A stretch of 64,000 bases of DNA from assembly GCF_009870785.1 (NCBI RefSeq), contig NZ_WTWX01000002.1:333484-397483 (forward strand), given 5' to 3'. How positions within the stretch are numbered: position 1 is the stretch's first letter; each line of letters opens with the position of its first letter. Positions 38,101 through 46,717 of the stretch are shown one piece after another. Both the position numbers and the translations under genes were made by a program. The DNA comes from Paenibacillus sp. An7. Its GTDB lineage: Bacteria > Bacillota > Bacilli > Paenibacillales > Paenibacillaceae. The notes under the pieces were generated by a model that saw only the letters and a program-made list of their open reading frames with translations, did not search any database and was not told the DNA's origin.

Positions 38101-38472
38101 TTTTTCTCTATCTAATAGCTCGTCTTTTCTAGATATATCAAAAGTTTCATCTGCGTATTTCCAATCGTATTTAAATGGTTCAGCATCAACACTCTTTATA
38201 TTTCGGGTGGAGGAAAAAGTGAATTCGTAATCGCCACCATCTACTTCTGACCAAGTATTCGGTTTTTTTCCATTAGTCCAGCTTCCATCTGCCTTTTTCC
38301 ATACCTCGAAATAGACCATCCCAACAAAATAATAAACATTCTTATCAATTGGATCTTGAAAAAGTCTACTCATACCTATAGCTTTTGCCTCGGAAGGTTG
38401 AATGAATACAACTGCAGATAAAACAAAGATCAAACTCATCAATCCACTGATCCATTTTTTCATATGATTCAT
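35110..38472 (-). CDS. Large secreted protein of unknown function (1120 residues)
   Basis: The protein begins with a clear Sec signal peptide (MNHMKKWISGLMSLIFVLSA, cleavage near AKA, residue 31). The mature part is beta-rich, with a Pro-rich linker near residues 293-310 (PPPSPPSDPSGGG) and further Pro-rich loops. No transmembrane anchor, LPXTG or SLH motif is visible. Similar large proteins are known from Paenibacillus as domains of unknown function; a specific family is not assigned here. It follows a stalk-domain gene by 15 bp, so the two are cotranscribed and may act together at the cell surface. GGAGG lies before the ATG. Confidence 0.75.
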   Translation of the reverse strand: MNHMKKWISGLMSLIFVLSAVVFIQPSEAKAIGMSRLFQDPIDKNVYYFVGMVYFEVWKKADGSWTNGKKPNTWSEVDGGDYEFTFSSTRNIKSVDAEPFKYDWKYADETFDISRKDELLDREKIEYIRSTSSKAYTISKSNVNGIGTNSVVLDVFINSGYLDAMVPINRKKEEQDKGTYFDPNVEGWRYYFPTLFRIELEPEEGKAIIKHYTTTGKSLDGVFGFKNREEKIEKDKAYNFPHTTGTADYPYIGYKKSTVASPSGGDILPGDPPKFTYDASFPIYYVNFYYEPKIDPPPSPPSDPSGGGACTYNINPPSQVASPVSSFMEPGAQGHILADNNANGRQFDATLGIPTSENLYANTWAMNYLYGHTFGQQKGRITYTCNVEATYVLKWKEKQPDKVDEKGNKTPQPDIDKTDTEVKSYPFSFTRDYSYWKINNLEVYQINEATMSNYALPGGNVTLRPKGYSPPSLHMEHAEEVELHVIPKEAGDIRFTPEVVDQGGYSRPSPPDDTAKIKALAEGQTKPPDVKNDALQFSYDGSTTTVMDGSKVSQNGPTPSKIPNPSKIGSYKETGEQVLFQDRLLVSRSLKNQANTASSGSIQYGLLPTTVGGSGDKTYPVSPINTVTVHTPVVNYSSVTDDQEHNQKTKPNADRAAFILDRPFKVRIPTSGEHLNYPGYGDRDYAKYVRSKEVYFPFDVYSGDQRTFYPKNTWIPVPVTQLEMEFFLPVWVDEEDYTVWFRTIAENAPADFSHQRDTNTNLAHHVATDSAEVEVIGRLYDFHITDIADYEWENVFRSSLGSYAPSGFSYWTGLKGIDGAARGNKLPYVLPVRPGSHPVPSYGNVAVNTGYHFKFDVKTKGNMFSSADGIRITPAFYYVAEDGTKRQEVDLYYSKGNKHFIRIGSEQDEEKRYVVLNTRLRNVPLTEMVDTAAYRYAKELSDADRHQTPKDIYTAQYVTGAAKTPAWAGRYSWMLLSRDMRTFMGPKNKLPEGVDTYRASASIQHWYGEYSLPADVVAVKKGTSLEKYARAEMLDDQSDVLLKNGYIIVNFNMESIQNGDTANPHLQYIHSPLMNQWRLEGYERGFVTPKGYTFSTLDGDVLYYNSDLSSRDDFSSEVPH

Positions 38473-38487
38473 ACTCTCTTCTTCCTC

Positions 38488-39432
38488 CTACTTAAATGGA
38501 TTTATGAGAGCAACAGCATAATCTTTAGTATTACTGGTATCAAAGAGAATATAGTCTGCTTGATTTACTTTAAAATTCTTCCACGCAGTGTAATTCTCGT
38601 CATAACCATCTGAACGGAATTTATCCGATTCATCTATAATTGGATAATAGTTAGTAGCTGTTTCATCCCTATTGTTTGTTAAGGCATTCTCTATAGCCCT
38701 TCTATATTTGGCATCATCATTTTTTACTAAGAATGCAATTGGGACAGTCTTTACGGAATGCCTAATAGCTATAGTTTTCATACCGCTTAACTTTCTAGTT
38801 GCTTGGTCTATTGAGTAAATAACTGCACCATCGCCAATCTGAATTGGAAGATCACTCTCCTTAATTATTTTCACTCCTTTAAACTTGGTTCCAGAAATGT
38901 TCTCAAATAAAAAAGATGTCCTGGTGTAATCCTTAAAATCAGCTAGCGATGTGAGTTTAAATTCCTTGTCATCCGTACTCCTAAAATTCTTTTCTCCAAT
39001 CCAAACCCAGCGTCCTACCTTATCCCATTCCACTTTCTGCCCTAACCCTTCGCTCACCAATCGTAAGGGGACAAAGGTCCGATTTTGCTTCAATATAATT
39101 TTGGTACCGTAACTTTTCTTTGTTCCATCAATCAAAGCGGTGGTTTGCCCCACTGTCATTTTCACGGTATGATCTTTATTGGTAACTCCAACCGCAGTCG
39201 TTTTTCCACTTTTGCTGTAACTCACCTTAGCACCTAACGCTTCAGATACAAATCGAATTGGAACCATTACACTTCCCTGTGAATCCTGAAAAGGTTTAGC
39301 ATCAGGGAAACTCATTTTCTTTGTATTTAATAGTACTTCTACGGAGGTAGTACCCGCCGCTTCTACATCACCAACAGGTATTGAAGCAAATACCAAAGAC
39401 CCTAACAACATCGACAAAATTAACTTTTTCAT
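38488..39432 (-). CDS. Secreted stalk-domain (copper amine oxidase N-terminal-like) protein
   Basis: A 314-residue exported protein with a signal peptide ending near EAA (residue 26). Two copies of the stalk module lie at about 28-90 (VMVPIRFVSEALGAKVSYS) and 95-150 (RTFVPLRLVSEGLGQKVEWD). The C-terminal 160 residues are unrecognised. Stalk domains are common adhesive or scaffold modules of Paenibacillus extracellular proteins. It lies 15 bp upstream of the large secreted protein gene. Confidence 0.83.
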   Translation of the reverse strand: MKKLILSMLLGSLVFASIPVGDVEAAGTTSVEVLLNTKKMSFPDAKPFQDSQGSVMVPIRFVSEALGAKVSYSKSGKTTAVGVTNKDHTVKMTVGQTTALIDGTKKSYGTKIILKQNRTFVPLRLVSEGLGQKVEWDKVGRWVWIGEKNFRSTDDKEFKLTSLADFKDYTRTSFLFENISGTKFKGVKIIKESDLPIQIGDGAVIYSIDQATRKLSGMKTIAIRHSVKTVPIAFLVKNDDAKYRRAIENALTNNRDETATNYYPIIDESDKFRSDGYDENYTAWKNFKVNQADYILFDTSNTKDYAVALINPFK

Positions 39433-39642
39433 GCTTTTTAACTCCCTATCATCTAATTTTTATACTTTGTATCATTTTCCTTATTCTTTTTATCGGTCTG
39501 CAATACTTACCTTTTAACGTATTTAAATACATATTTTTCCTTGTAGCTTGAATCCTCCCTTTTTCCTATCTCTCAGCACTTTAAAATAGAAAATCCGTTT
39601 CAAAAATACCTGCTAAATTTACACAACCACCTTAAAAAGACA
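39433..39642. other. Intergenic region upstream of the stalk-domain gene
   Basis: AT-rich and presumably containing the leftward promoter of the two-gene secreted-protein operon. No gene is seen. Confidence 0.4.
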
Positions 39643-39674
39643 CAAAAAAGGGCCTTGATTGAAATCAAGGCCCT
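39643..39674 (-). terminator. Intrinsic terminator of proS
   Basis: AGGGCCTTGAT and ATCAAGGCCCT form an 11-bp stem with a 4-nt loop, followed on the minus strand by six T. It lies about 75 bp past the proS stop. Confidence 0.88.
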
Positions 39675-39748
39675 ATGCTTTAGGACAAATCGTTATATGC
39701 TGAGGTCAAACCCTTTTTTAATAGAATATAGTATATTAATCATTTTGA

Positions 39749-41500
39749 CTAGTCTGCTTTTGGGAAAATATTCATTTTCGCTACCTCAAGCATTTCTTCC
39801 ACAGACATGTGCTTAGAACTAGACAGTTCTGTGTTCTCTGCATCTTGGGAATTCACTGGCCAACTGCATTCGACTTGTCTGTCTGCTGCATCTCTTCCTA
39901 CAATGACTCGTATCGGCAGCCCAATTAAATCAGCATCTTTGAACTTCACGCCCGGACGCTCATTTCGATCATCTACGAGTACCTCCGCGCCAAGGGCGGT
40001 CAGCGAACTTTCAAGTTCGTGAACGAGCGCCATCTGTACCTCATCTTTCACAGAAATCGGAATGAGATGCACATGGTAGGGAGCAACAGCGACTGGCCAA
40101 CTCATCTTACGATCTGCCGAATATTGCTCTGCAATCGTTCCAAGCAGCCGAGAAATCCCAATGCCATAGCAGCCCATAATCGGTTTTTGAGGAGTCCCTG
40201 TCTGATTAAGGAAGGTTGCCCCCATCGCATCACTATATTTTGTACCCAGTTTGAATACATGCCCGACTTCAATTCCACAATCGAACGTAAGCACAGAACC
40301 GCACGAAGAACATAAATCGCCCTCTACGGCATTTCGAATATCGGCTGCTATATCCCATGTGAAATCTTGACCAGGCTGCACTTGAATATAGTGATGATCC
40401 ACTTCATTTGCCCCAGTCACTGCACGATCCATCGAAATAACAGCATAGTCGGCAATGATCCTCATAGAAAGATCGTATGGTCCGAGGTATCCTACAGGAA
40501 GCTGTAGATCCTTATGTTTTTCTTGATCTAACATCTCCAGTTGCTCTACTTTAAGTGCATACTGCAACTTAATCTCATTCACCTCATGATCTCCACAAAT
40601 CAGTACTGCAACAGGGACCCCATCTGCCTCATACAGCAGCGTTTTGATGATATTCTGCGGTTCGAGATCTAGATATGAAGCAACTTGCTGTATAGTCTTC
40701 GTGTCTGGGGTATGAACCTTTAACTTCTTAGATTCGGACACCCCAGTATACGTCTCAGCTCTTCCAGCATCTACATCAGTTTTAAAAGTAGTCTTCTCTA
40801 GATTTGCTGCATAGTCACATGAGGTACAAGTCACAATTGTATCTTCGCCGATGTCTGCAAGCGCCATAAATTCGTGTGTTTCGCCGCTTCCTCCAATCGT
40901 CCCTGCATCTGCTTCTACTTTCGTGAAGTGAAGTCCTACCCGAGTAAAGATCCGTGTATATGCCTGAACCATATCTTCGTATACTCGGTCAAGCTCCTCC
41001 CAATTAGCGGAAAAAGAATAGGCATCTTTCATAAGAAACTCGCGGCCGCGCAGAACACCAAAACGAGGTCTTCGTTCATCCCGGTACTTCGTACTAATCT
41101 GATATAGTGTAAGTGGCAGCTGACGGTAACTATGAACTTCATCACGAATTAATGCGGTAATCACTTCTTCGTGAGTAGGTCCAAGGGCAAATGATCTGTC
41201 ATGCCGATCAGATAATCTCATCAGCTCCGGTCCATAATCACGATTTCGACCTGATTCCTCCCATAGCTCTATCGGTTGCAGCGAGGGTAGCAGCGTTTCC
41301 TGAGCCATAATGGCATCCATTTCTACTCGAACGATTTGTTCTATTTTATGAAGGACCCTTCTGCCTAACGGTAAAAGACTGTAGATACCGGATGCCGTTT
41401 GCCGAATCATACCTGACCTCAGCAAAATTTGGTGACTTCGCGCTTCCGCTTCTGCAGGCACTTCTCTCAATGTTGGAATAAACAACTGACTCTGACGCAT
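39749..41500 (-). CDS. proS: Prolyl-tRNA synthetase
   Basis: A 583-residue class II synthetase of bacterial type with the inserted editing domain. Motif 1 is in the N-terminal part (LLRSGMIRQTASGIYSLLPLG), motif 2 in STKYRDERRPRFGVLRGREFLMKDAYSF, and motif 3 in CYGIGISRLL. The editing domain (about 220-400) contains GANEVDHH. The C-terminal anticodon domain has VLVDDRNERPGVKFKDADLIG. GGAGGGG precedes the ATG. Expression should be set by proline through the T-box leader. Confidence 0.97.
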   Translation of the reverse strand: MRQSQLFIPTLREVPAEAEARSHQILLRSGMIRQTASGIYSLLPLGRRVLHKIEQIVRVEMDAIMAQETLLPSLQPIELWEESGRNRDYGPELMRLSDRHDRSFALGPTHEEVITALIRDEVHSYRQLPLTLYQISTKYRDERRPRFGVLRGREFLMKDAYSFSANWEELDRVYEDMVQAYTRIFTRVGLHFTKVEADAGTIGGSGETHEFMALADIGEDTIVTCTSCDYAANLEKTTFKTDVDAGRAETYTGVSESKKLKVHTPDTKTIQQVASYLDLEPQNIIKTLLYEADGVPVAVLICGDHEVNEIKLQYALKVEQLEMLDQEKHKDLQLPVGYLGPYDLSMRIIADYAVISMDRAVTGANEVDHHYIQVQPGQDFTWDIAADIRNAVEGDLCSSCGSVLTFDCGIEVGHVFKLGTKYSDAMGATFLNQTGTPQKPIMGCYGIGISRLLGTIAEQYSADRKMSWPVAVAPYHVHLIPISVKDEVQMALVHELESSLTALGAEVLVDDRNERPGVKFKDADLIGLPIRVIVGRDAADRQVECSWPVNSQDAENTELSSSKHMSVEEMLEVAKMNIFPKAD

Positions 41501-41532
41501 GATCGTCCCCTCCTTCTATTAGAATGTAAAAT

Positions 41533-41835
41533 AAAAAAAGACACTTTCGTCAAGGGACGAAAATGTCGTGGTACCACCCTAATTTAAGTCATTCCTCTGC
41601 AATGGACTACGTAAACGGTTACCCAGTTTCACGTGTCAACATACAAAAGAATGGTCTTCTCTACGGCATAACGTGCCTAACCCGGCAAATGAAATCTTCT
41701 ACAGATTCACTTGCAGCTCCAAGGTAGGAGTATAAGTTCAAATTTCAGAGACCTTTCAGCCTGCGGGATCTCATTCTCTTATGAAATTTGTCACCATCCT
41801 ATACTATGTCCTTGATCGTCGCTGTTTCACATTTT
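41533..41835 (-). promoter_or_regulatory. T-box riboswitch (proline-responsive)
   Basis: On the minus strand the T-box sequence AGGGTGGTACCACG (complement of 41568-41581) is followed by the terminator GACATTTTCGTC-CCTT-GACGAAAGTGTC and seven T. Upstream lies Stem I with GGACATAGTAT and its closing strand ACCTTGG; a CCU proline codon stands directly before it in TACTCCTACC, the expected specifier position. Uncharged tRNA-Pro would favour the antiterminator and proS transcription. Confidence 0.93.
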
Positions 41836-42070
41836 TCGAAAATCTTAATGGATTATGCCATAAAAGTCAATCACTTCACTTACACAAAATCTATAAAATT
41901 AGATGAGTGATATTCTTGCCAAGAAATTGATAGAAAATACGCTGACAGTCTAACATCTAACAAGTAATATAGTACAATAGATCTGAGAATCTTAAAACAA
42001 GCCTGTAAATGAATCAATTTCTTTGATTCAGATGTATTCAAAAAATAAATAGAGAAAGGAGTTATTTCTG

Positions 42071-42742
42071 ATGAATTACATTATCTACGATCTTGAATTT
42101 ACGGTAAGCCGCAGTACTCGGTATTCTTCTGAAATTATTGATATCGGAGCAGTGAAGGTTTCCCCGATGGATGATGAAGGAAATCTAGGGGTTGTTGATT
42201 CATTTCATACCTATGTACGGCCTTCCAATAAATCTGTTTTATCCACAGATACGATCCAATTCACCGGTATTACGCAGAAAGATATTGATGCAGCTCCTCT
42301 ATTCCCTGAAGCCGTTCAGCAATTTATTGAATGGTTGCCAGATACCTATTATCTCTGTTCCTGGGGACCAGACGACAAGAGTAAATTCTTATCTCACTGC
42401 CGTACACACCAGGTGAAAGTGGACTGGATCAGGAACCATAATGATATCCAAAAACAAATCTCAAGGGCACTTCGTAAAGAAGGCGGTTCCCGCCAGCTTG
42501 GACTAAGTCAGGCTCTTACGATGTGTGGTATTCCATTTGACGGCACCCAGCATCGCGCACTTGATGACGCCATCAATACAGCAAAAATATTTATTCATCA
42601 CTTTGAACACTTGAAGCTTGCGGAGAATAGTGCCGCCGACGAAGAAGGAACAAAATCCAAACTTGTATATTCGAGCGGAGATGATGATAAACATAATCCC
42701 TTTGGAGATCTTGCCAACTTGCTTAGACCATCTGATTCCTAA
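42071..42742 (+). CDS. DEDD-family 3'-5' exonuclease
   Basis: A 223-residue exonuclease of the DEDDh type, close to the KapD/ERI1-like group. The ExoI motif is YDLEFT (residues 6-11), ExoII lies in the WGPDDKSKF region near 96, and ExoIII is HRALDDAINTA near 162. A 40-residue acidic tail follows. It would trim RNA or DNA 3' ends. AAAGGAG precedes the ATG. It converges on the WYL regulator with a 12-bp gap. Confidence 0.85.
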   Translation: MNYIIYDLEFTVSRSTRYSSEIIDIGAVKVSPMDDEGNLGVVDSFHTYVRPSNKSVLSTDTIQFTGITQKDIDAAPLFPEAVQQFIEWLPDTYYLCSWGPDDKSKFLSHCRTHQVKVDWIRNHNDIQKQISRALRKEGGSRQLGLSQALTMCGIPFDGTQHRALDDAINTAKIFIHHFEHLKLAENSAADEEGTKSKLVYSSGDDDKHNPFGDLANLLRPSDS

Positions 42743-42753
42743 TACGAAACAGG

Positions 42754-43755
42754 TTACTCCTCCTGATAGAAACAAAGCCAATTCTTGAGCCTCTCTCGTA
42801 ATTGATCTCGGTAATACGGGGGCTCGAGTATTTCGGCAGCAGGTCCATAAGGCATAAGCCAGTCCATAAATTCTTCGCTGTTATTCACCATGACTTCCAG
42901 TATCATATTCCCATCTGGTTCATGTATATATTTAGGCTTTACCAGAAACTCACTTCGTTTCATCTTCTCCACAGCTTCCTTATAAAACCTCACTTTAAAC
43001 AAGGTTCGTTCCACTCCTGGATTAACAGAAAATGTGTCTTTCATGGAGATGTTTTGGGCATACATTTCTCTCCGGAAGGTCTGAGGCATGATTTCCGCTT
43101 CAAGAAAGCAGCTCATTCGAAAAGACTCTACTCTTTCTGTATTATGACAATATCCGATTACATAAAAATGATTTCCCTTAGGTACTAAATGATACGGATC
43201 GATTGTTAGTTTTCGATTAGATTGCTCTATATTAACAAACCCTTCAACGCCCTCGATCGGCGAATCATAGACAGCCTGGATTGTATTCTGTGACAAAGAA
43301 GCTTGTATAATACTAACAATGACTTTATTGTCCCTTTCATCCTGCCAGTGTTCCTCTGCTTTTCCAAGCCGAATCACTTCGGCAAATTGTTCAGCCCACT
43401 CGACTCGTTCTGTTTTCTTCTTTAGACTTACGGCCATCACTTTCTCGTAGGCACTTTCAAAAGCAGAAGGTAACAATGGTTTAACTTCATCCATAACATC
43501 TGCCAGTTTTGCAAAGGCTGTCGTTTCTTCCTCTGACCAATTCAGGGGATAGAGTGCAAACCTGCTGATAAACTGATATCCACGTCCGTGCCCCATATTT
43601 ACAACCGGGATATGCATGGCACTAAGTGCATCCATATCCCGGTAAATTGTACGCTCTGATGTTTCACAACGTTCTGCTAATTCTCTTGCTAGAATTCCAG
43701 GCTTTGCCTGCACCAAGGTAATAATACGCATCAATCGTATGAGTCGCTCTGTCAT
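42754..43755 (-). CDS. YafY-type transcriptional regulator (HTH + WYL)
   Basis: A 333-residue regulator. The N-terminal DeoR-like winged HTH (RLMRIITLVQAKPGILARELAERCETSERTIYRDMDAL) is followed by a WYL domain with FYVIGYCHNTERVESFRM near residue 190 and a WCX C-terminus. WYL proteins sense ligands, often nucleic-acid-derived, and regulate nearby genes. The target is not evident, as the neighbours are an exonuclease and an unknown gene. GGGGG lies before the ATG. Confidence 0.88.
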   Translation of the reverse strand: MTERLIRLMRIITLVQAKPGILARELAERCETSERTIYRDMDALSAMHIPVVNMGHGRGYQFISRFALYPLNWSEEETTAFAKLADVMDEVKPLLPSAFESAYEKVMAVSLKKKTERVEWAEQFAEVIRLGKAEEHWQDERDNKVIVSIIQASLSQNTIQAVYDSPIEGVEGFVNIEQSNRKLTIDPYHLVPKGNHFYVIGYCHNTERVESFRMSCFLEAEIMPQTFRREMYAQNISMKDTFSVNPGVERTLFKVRFYKEAVEKMKRSEFLVKPKYIHEPDGNMILEVMVNNSEEFMDWLMPYGPAAEILEPPYYRDQLRERLKNWLCFYQEE

Positions 43756-43935
43756 GCGATGCCCCCTATAATAGCACTATAGTTAAAAAGAACTAATTTC
43801 ATGTAAATGGTTTTGTAGTTCTTTGGACTTATATCGGTTATTACGCTTGTTTTCATTATGTATATTCCGTTATTAATCTAGATGCTATCTGCTAAGTACT
43901 GAATAATACGAATACCTAAACAGCAATCTTGTTGC

Positions 43936-44694
43936 TTATTTTGCTTCTTTATCATAGTAATCCTTGCCATAAGATACTTGAAAACCGAGACTCTGCTCTT
44001 CTTCCACATCCACTGGATCATAGCAAGATTTCTCATGAGTCTGTTCATAATAAAGGCATAAACGACTGAGAATATGAGCCTCTCGATAATACTCTACATC
44101 GCCCGTCCGCGCAGCTAGAATCAATAATCCATCCGTATGTCTTTTTATAATTTCTTTTCCTTCTTCACTTCTGCCTCTTTCAAATGCCCTGAGGCTCTGC
44201 TTCATAATTACAGTGGATTGACTTAATATTACATATTTGTGTACCCGTGGGTCTGGTTCTCTTCCAATTACCCCAAAATGGGCGGAAACAAGCATATTTA
44301 TTTGTTCTCTTCGCAGTAAAATCCGTTGATCTTGCTTAGTCTTCAGTGCACTCCAATAGGCGGAACATGCCGGTTTTTTCCCTGGAGATTGAGAACTTAC
44401 CTCAAATTCTAATAAGAAAGATTTTGTTTTTCCTTTATGTGCGTTACCAAGACCAATTACCCAGCCAGCGTCCGATTCCTTTGCTCTCACCCCATGAACC
44501 GCTTTAATCTGCATGTCCTTCTCAGGTTTAATTAATAATTCCACTTCACGGAATAACAGTTTAGGCTGTGTTTTCAGTTGTCTCTTGGCCGGTGGTCCAC
44601 TGCGCCATTCAATCAGCAAAAACAGTGAATTTTCGCCAGAAACGGGAATAGCTTCGCGGTTCCAAGTATAAAATACATCCAAAGATGAACTCAC
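43936..44694 (-). CDS. Unknown protein resembling a C-terminal VWA-associated domain
   Basis: About 252 residues; a GTG at 44694 with GGGGAG eight bases upstream fits better than an earlier TTG. Residues 45-110 (LLFREVELLIKPEKDMQIKAVHGV, then GWVIGLGNAHKGKTKSFLLEFEVS) resemble the beta-sandwich that follows the VWA domain in some VWA proteins. The VWA domain itself is absent. A helical C-terminal part (about 150-235) follows. No signal peptide or TM is present. It is not otherwise recognised. Confidence 0.55.
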   Translation of the reverse strand: MSSSLDVFYTWNREAIPVSGENSLFLLIEWRSGPPAKRQLKTQPKLLFREVELLIKPEKDMQIKAVHGVRAKESDAGWVIGLGNAHKGKTKSFLLEFEVSSQSPGKKPACSAYWSALKTKQDQRILLRREQINMLVSAHFGVIGREPDPRVHKYVILSQSTVIMKQSLRAFERGRSEEGKEIIKRHTDGLLILAARTGDVEYYREAHILSRLCLYYEQTHEKSCYDPVDVEEEQSLGFQVSYGKDYYDKEAK

Positions 44695-44842
44695 TAAAAT
44701 CTCTCCCCTCAATTACTTTACCTAAATACTAACAGGATAAAAAGACAACTGATTGTCAGGGAACATATGTTCTTATACAAATAGTTGCAAATTTTTGTGT
44801 CTTTACACCATTCATTCGTTATTTTTCGATCTTTTATGACAA

Positions 44843-44873
44843 AAAAACACAAATCTCGCAGATCTGTGTTTTT
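44843..44873. terminator. Bidirectional intrinsic terminator
   Basis: AAAAACACAAATCT and AGATCTGTGTTTTT form a 14-bp stem with one mismatch and a 3-nt loop, followed by T runs on both strands. It lies downstream of the small leftward gene at 44988-45134. Confidence 0.75.
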
Positions 44874-44987
44874 CATCCTATCTTTTCTCATAATAAAAAA
44901 CCGAACACGGGGAATTTTGAATCATATACCCGTTTCCGATCTGATCGTTCTTTCCTATCCGATGCTGCTCACTATGAAGCATTGGTA

Positions 44988-45134
44988 TTAACGTCGTTTC
45001 ATTCCTACGGTTCTTGTATTTTTATTAATCGGAGCGTAAGTGACCCCGTCCATAACTAATGCTTTTCCAACTGGTTTTTCATTAACCGTAACACGAATTG
45101 TTTTATACACCTTTTTATCTACTCTGCTTTCCAT
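44988..45134 (-). CDS. Small protein resembling half a stalk domain (48 residues)
   Basis: An ATG at 45134 with AAGGAGGAAATACAGA directly upstream opens a 48-codon frame. The product starts MESRVDKKVYKTIRVTVNEKP and continues with GKALVMDGVTYAPINKNTR, which resembles the beta-hairpin start of a stalk (copper amine oxidase N-terminal) module but has no signal peptide. The strong ribosome site and downstream terminator make it a real gene. The function is unknown. Confidence 0.65.
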   Translation of the reverse strand: MESRVDKKVYKTIRVTVNEKPVGKALVMDGVTYAPINKNTRTVGMKRR

Positions 45135-45379
45135 TTCTGTATTTCCTCCTTATATATATGACAATCACAGTTCATTTTTTCCCGAATAAGACCTTTTCTT
45201 CTAATTACCCTATTTGAAATCCGTCTAAACATATAAATTATTTCATTTTTGATATATTATATATCCACAAAAAAGGTATTATATGAAACAATAAAAAACA
45301 AATGAACGTATAAAATAGCAGTGTTTCCTACTATTCTTTCTTTATTTCAGGTTAATAGGATATATAAGGTGGTGGATCT

Positions 45380-45817
45380 ATGATAAGAAAGTGGCAGCTT
45401 CTACTAATGACACTAGTCATGTACAGTCTGCTTCTCATGGTTTCAGATGAGCGGGCTCAGGCCGGGTTTTGGGAAAATGTATATAACGGATATGAGCAGT
45501 TTTCAAATCTACCGGAGGAAGTAAATAAATTGCAGCAGAGCTATGAACAGACGATGACGGAACTCAACAGCGCCAAAGAAAATATAGAATCATTTCAGGC
45601 TCATAATGAAGAATTGATCGCACAAAATCAATATCTCATGGAGCAAAATGAAAGCCTTACTTCCATGGTTAGTCAGCTGCAAAAAGCAGAGGAACAACGA
45701 ATGAAGACACAAAAAAGAGTAACGACGACGGTAATAACAGCTATCGGCCTTATTCTTTTCTACTTCGTGCTTGTCCGTATCATTCGTTATCGTATGCAAA
45801 GACATTCAAGATTATAA
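45380..45817 (+). CDS. Coiled-coil membrane protein (145 residues)
   Basis: The protein has an N-terminal signal or TM segment (about 5-27, ending AQA), a coiled coil (about 45-112, NKLQQSYEQTMTELNSAKEN, then NEELIAQNQYLMEQNESL), and a C-terminal TM (about 117-137) with a basic tail. The topology would put the coiled coil outside the membrane. It lies 45 bp upstream of the AIM24 gene on the same strand and is probably cotranscribed. The function is unknown. Confidence 0.7.
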   Translation: MIRKWQLLLMTLVMYSLLLMVSDERAQAGFWENVYNGYEQFSNLPEEVNKLQQSYEQTMTELNSAKENIESFQAHNEELIAQNQYLMEQNESLTSMVSQLQKAEEQRMKTQKRVTTTVITAIGLILFYFVLVRIIRYRMQRHSRL

Positions 45818-45862
45818 TTTACATCCAGGCTTCTCTATCTATAGAAAGGAACAGAACAAAAG

Positions 45863-46570
45863 ATGCAAATATCTCAAGGACACGAAGCTTCCATGGTTAC
45901 CGGACAAGCTGTTACTTTTTCTTTAGCAGAAGGAGACAAAATCCATGTGCTTCATCCACAGCAGATTGTTGCTTACCGCGGGTCCGGTACGGGCAGAAAT
46001 GATCGCCTCATGAATATTAGCGGAATGTACCGTAAACATAAGCTGATTCAGTCCGAGATTAGCGGTCCTTGTCAGTTTGTCACTGCCCTGCCCCCTGGGT
46101 TCAGCATGAAATCTATCAAACTTGAAGAAAAAAGTGATCTGCTTTACGACTTCCGGCATTTATTCTTCTATAGTGAAGGCATTCAAATGCAGACAAGAAT
46201 TCTTAAGGTCAAGAATATGCTGATCACCAGAGATGCAATTAAAATGAAATTCTCCGGTAACGGAGTGATCGGTATTCTCACGCAAGGTCAAGTCTGTGAA
46301 CAAGAGCTTCATCCCACTGCCCCGCTATATGTGGATGCGAGCAGTGTCATCGCATATCCGGAAAATGCAAAACTGGAACTCACCGTATATGGAAATCATC
46401 TCGCGAGTCAGCATATGAACTACCACTGGAAGATGACCGGGCGAGGTACGGTTCTGTTTCAGGCGGGCCGAGAAAATCGGAAACTGGAGAGTGATATAAA
46501 CAATGACGAGGGGCTTTTTAAACGAATTTTGCGCGAAGTGTTACCTTTTGGAAATGTATTGATTAAGTAA
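45863..46570 (+). CDS. AIM24-family protein
   Basis: A 235-residue protein of the AIM24/TRAP-like beta-barrel family. It has the characteristic GDKIHVLHPQQIVAYRG, a GSGVIGILTQGQ-type glycine block (here GNGVIGILTQGQ), and VDASSVIAYPENAKLEL. There is no signal peptide. Bacterial members have no settled function. AAAGGAAC precedes the ATG. A terminator is not obvious before the que promoter. Confidence 0.8.
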   Translation: MQISQGHEASMVTGQAVTFSLAEGDKIHVLHPQQIVAYRGSGTGRNDRLMNISGMYRKHKLIQSEISGPCQFVTALPPGFSMKSIKLEEKSDLLYDFRHLFFYSEGIQMQTRILKVKNMLITRDAIKMKFSGNGVIGILTQGQVCEQELHPTAPLYVDASSVIAYPENAKLELTVYGNHLASQHMNYHWKMTGRGTVLFQAGRENRKLESDINNDEGLFKRILREVLPFGNVLIK

Positions 46571-46595
46571 AAGGTCTTCTATTGTGCCTATTTTC

Positions 46596-46604
46596 TGCTA
46601 TAAT
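46596..46604 (+). promoter_or_regulatory. Extended -10 promoter of the que operon
   Basis: TGC-TATAAT (46596-46604) is an extended -10 element about 80 bp upstream of the preQ1 aptamer. No good -35 is seen, as is usual for extended -10 promoters. Confidence 0.5.
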
Positions 46605-46682
46605 ACTACGAGTACGATAAAAACTAACGACAACTACAAATATAAATCCATGGATCATCATGCGGGATATCTGATTTCCATG

Positions 46683-46717
46683 GGAGAGGTTCGCGAACTC
46701 CCTCTATAAAAAACTAT
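46683..46717 (+). promoter_or_regulatory. preQ1-I riboswitch aptamer
   Basis: AGAGGTTCGCGAACTCCCTC followed by TATAAAAAACTA matches the type I preQ1 aptamer: P1 is AGAGG (46685-46689) with CCTCT (46701-46705), and the A-rich tail 46706-46716 forms the pseudoknot. It lies upstream of the four-gene que operon and should reduce expression when preQ1 is abundant. A hairpin AGCAGCTTTAT/ATAAAGTGGCTG with a weak T-tail lies 40-90 nt downstream and may be the terminator. Confidence 0.93.

Noticed and set aside
44785..44991. Rightward 68-codon frame
   Set aside because: It runs through the terminator hairpin at 44843-44873, has no ribosome site and overlaps the end of the small leftward gene.
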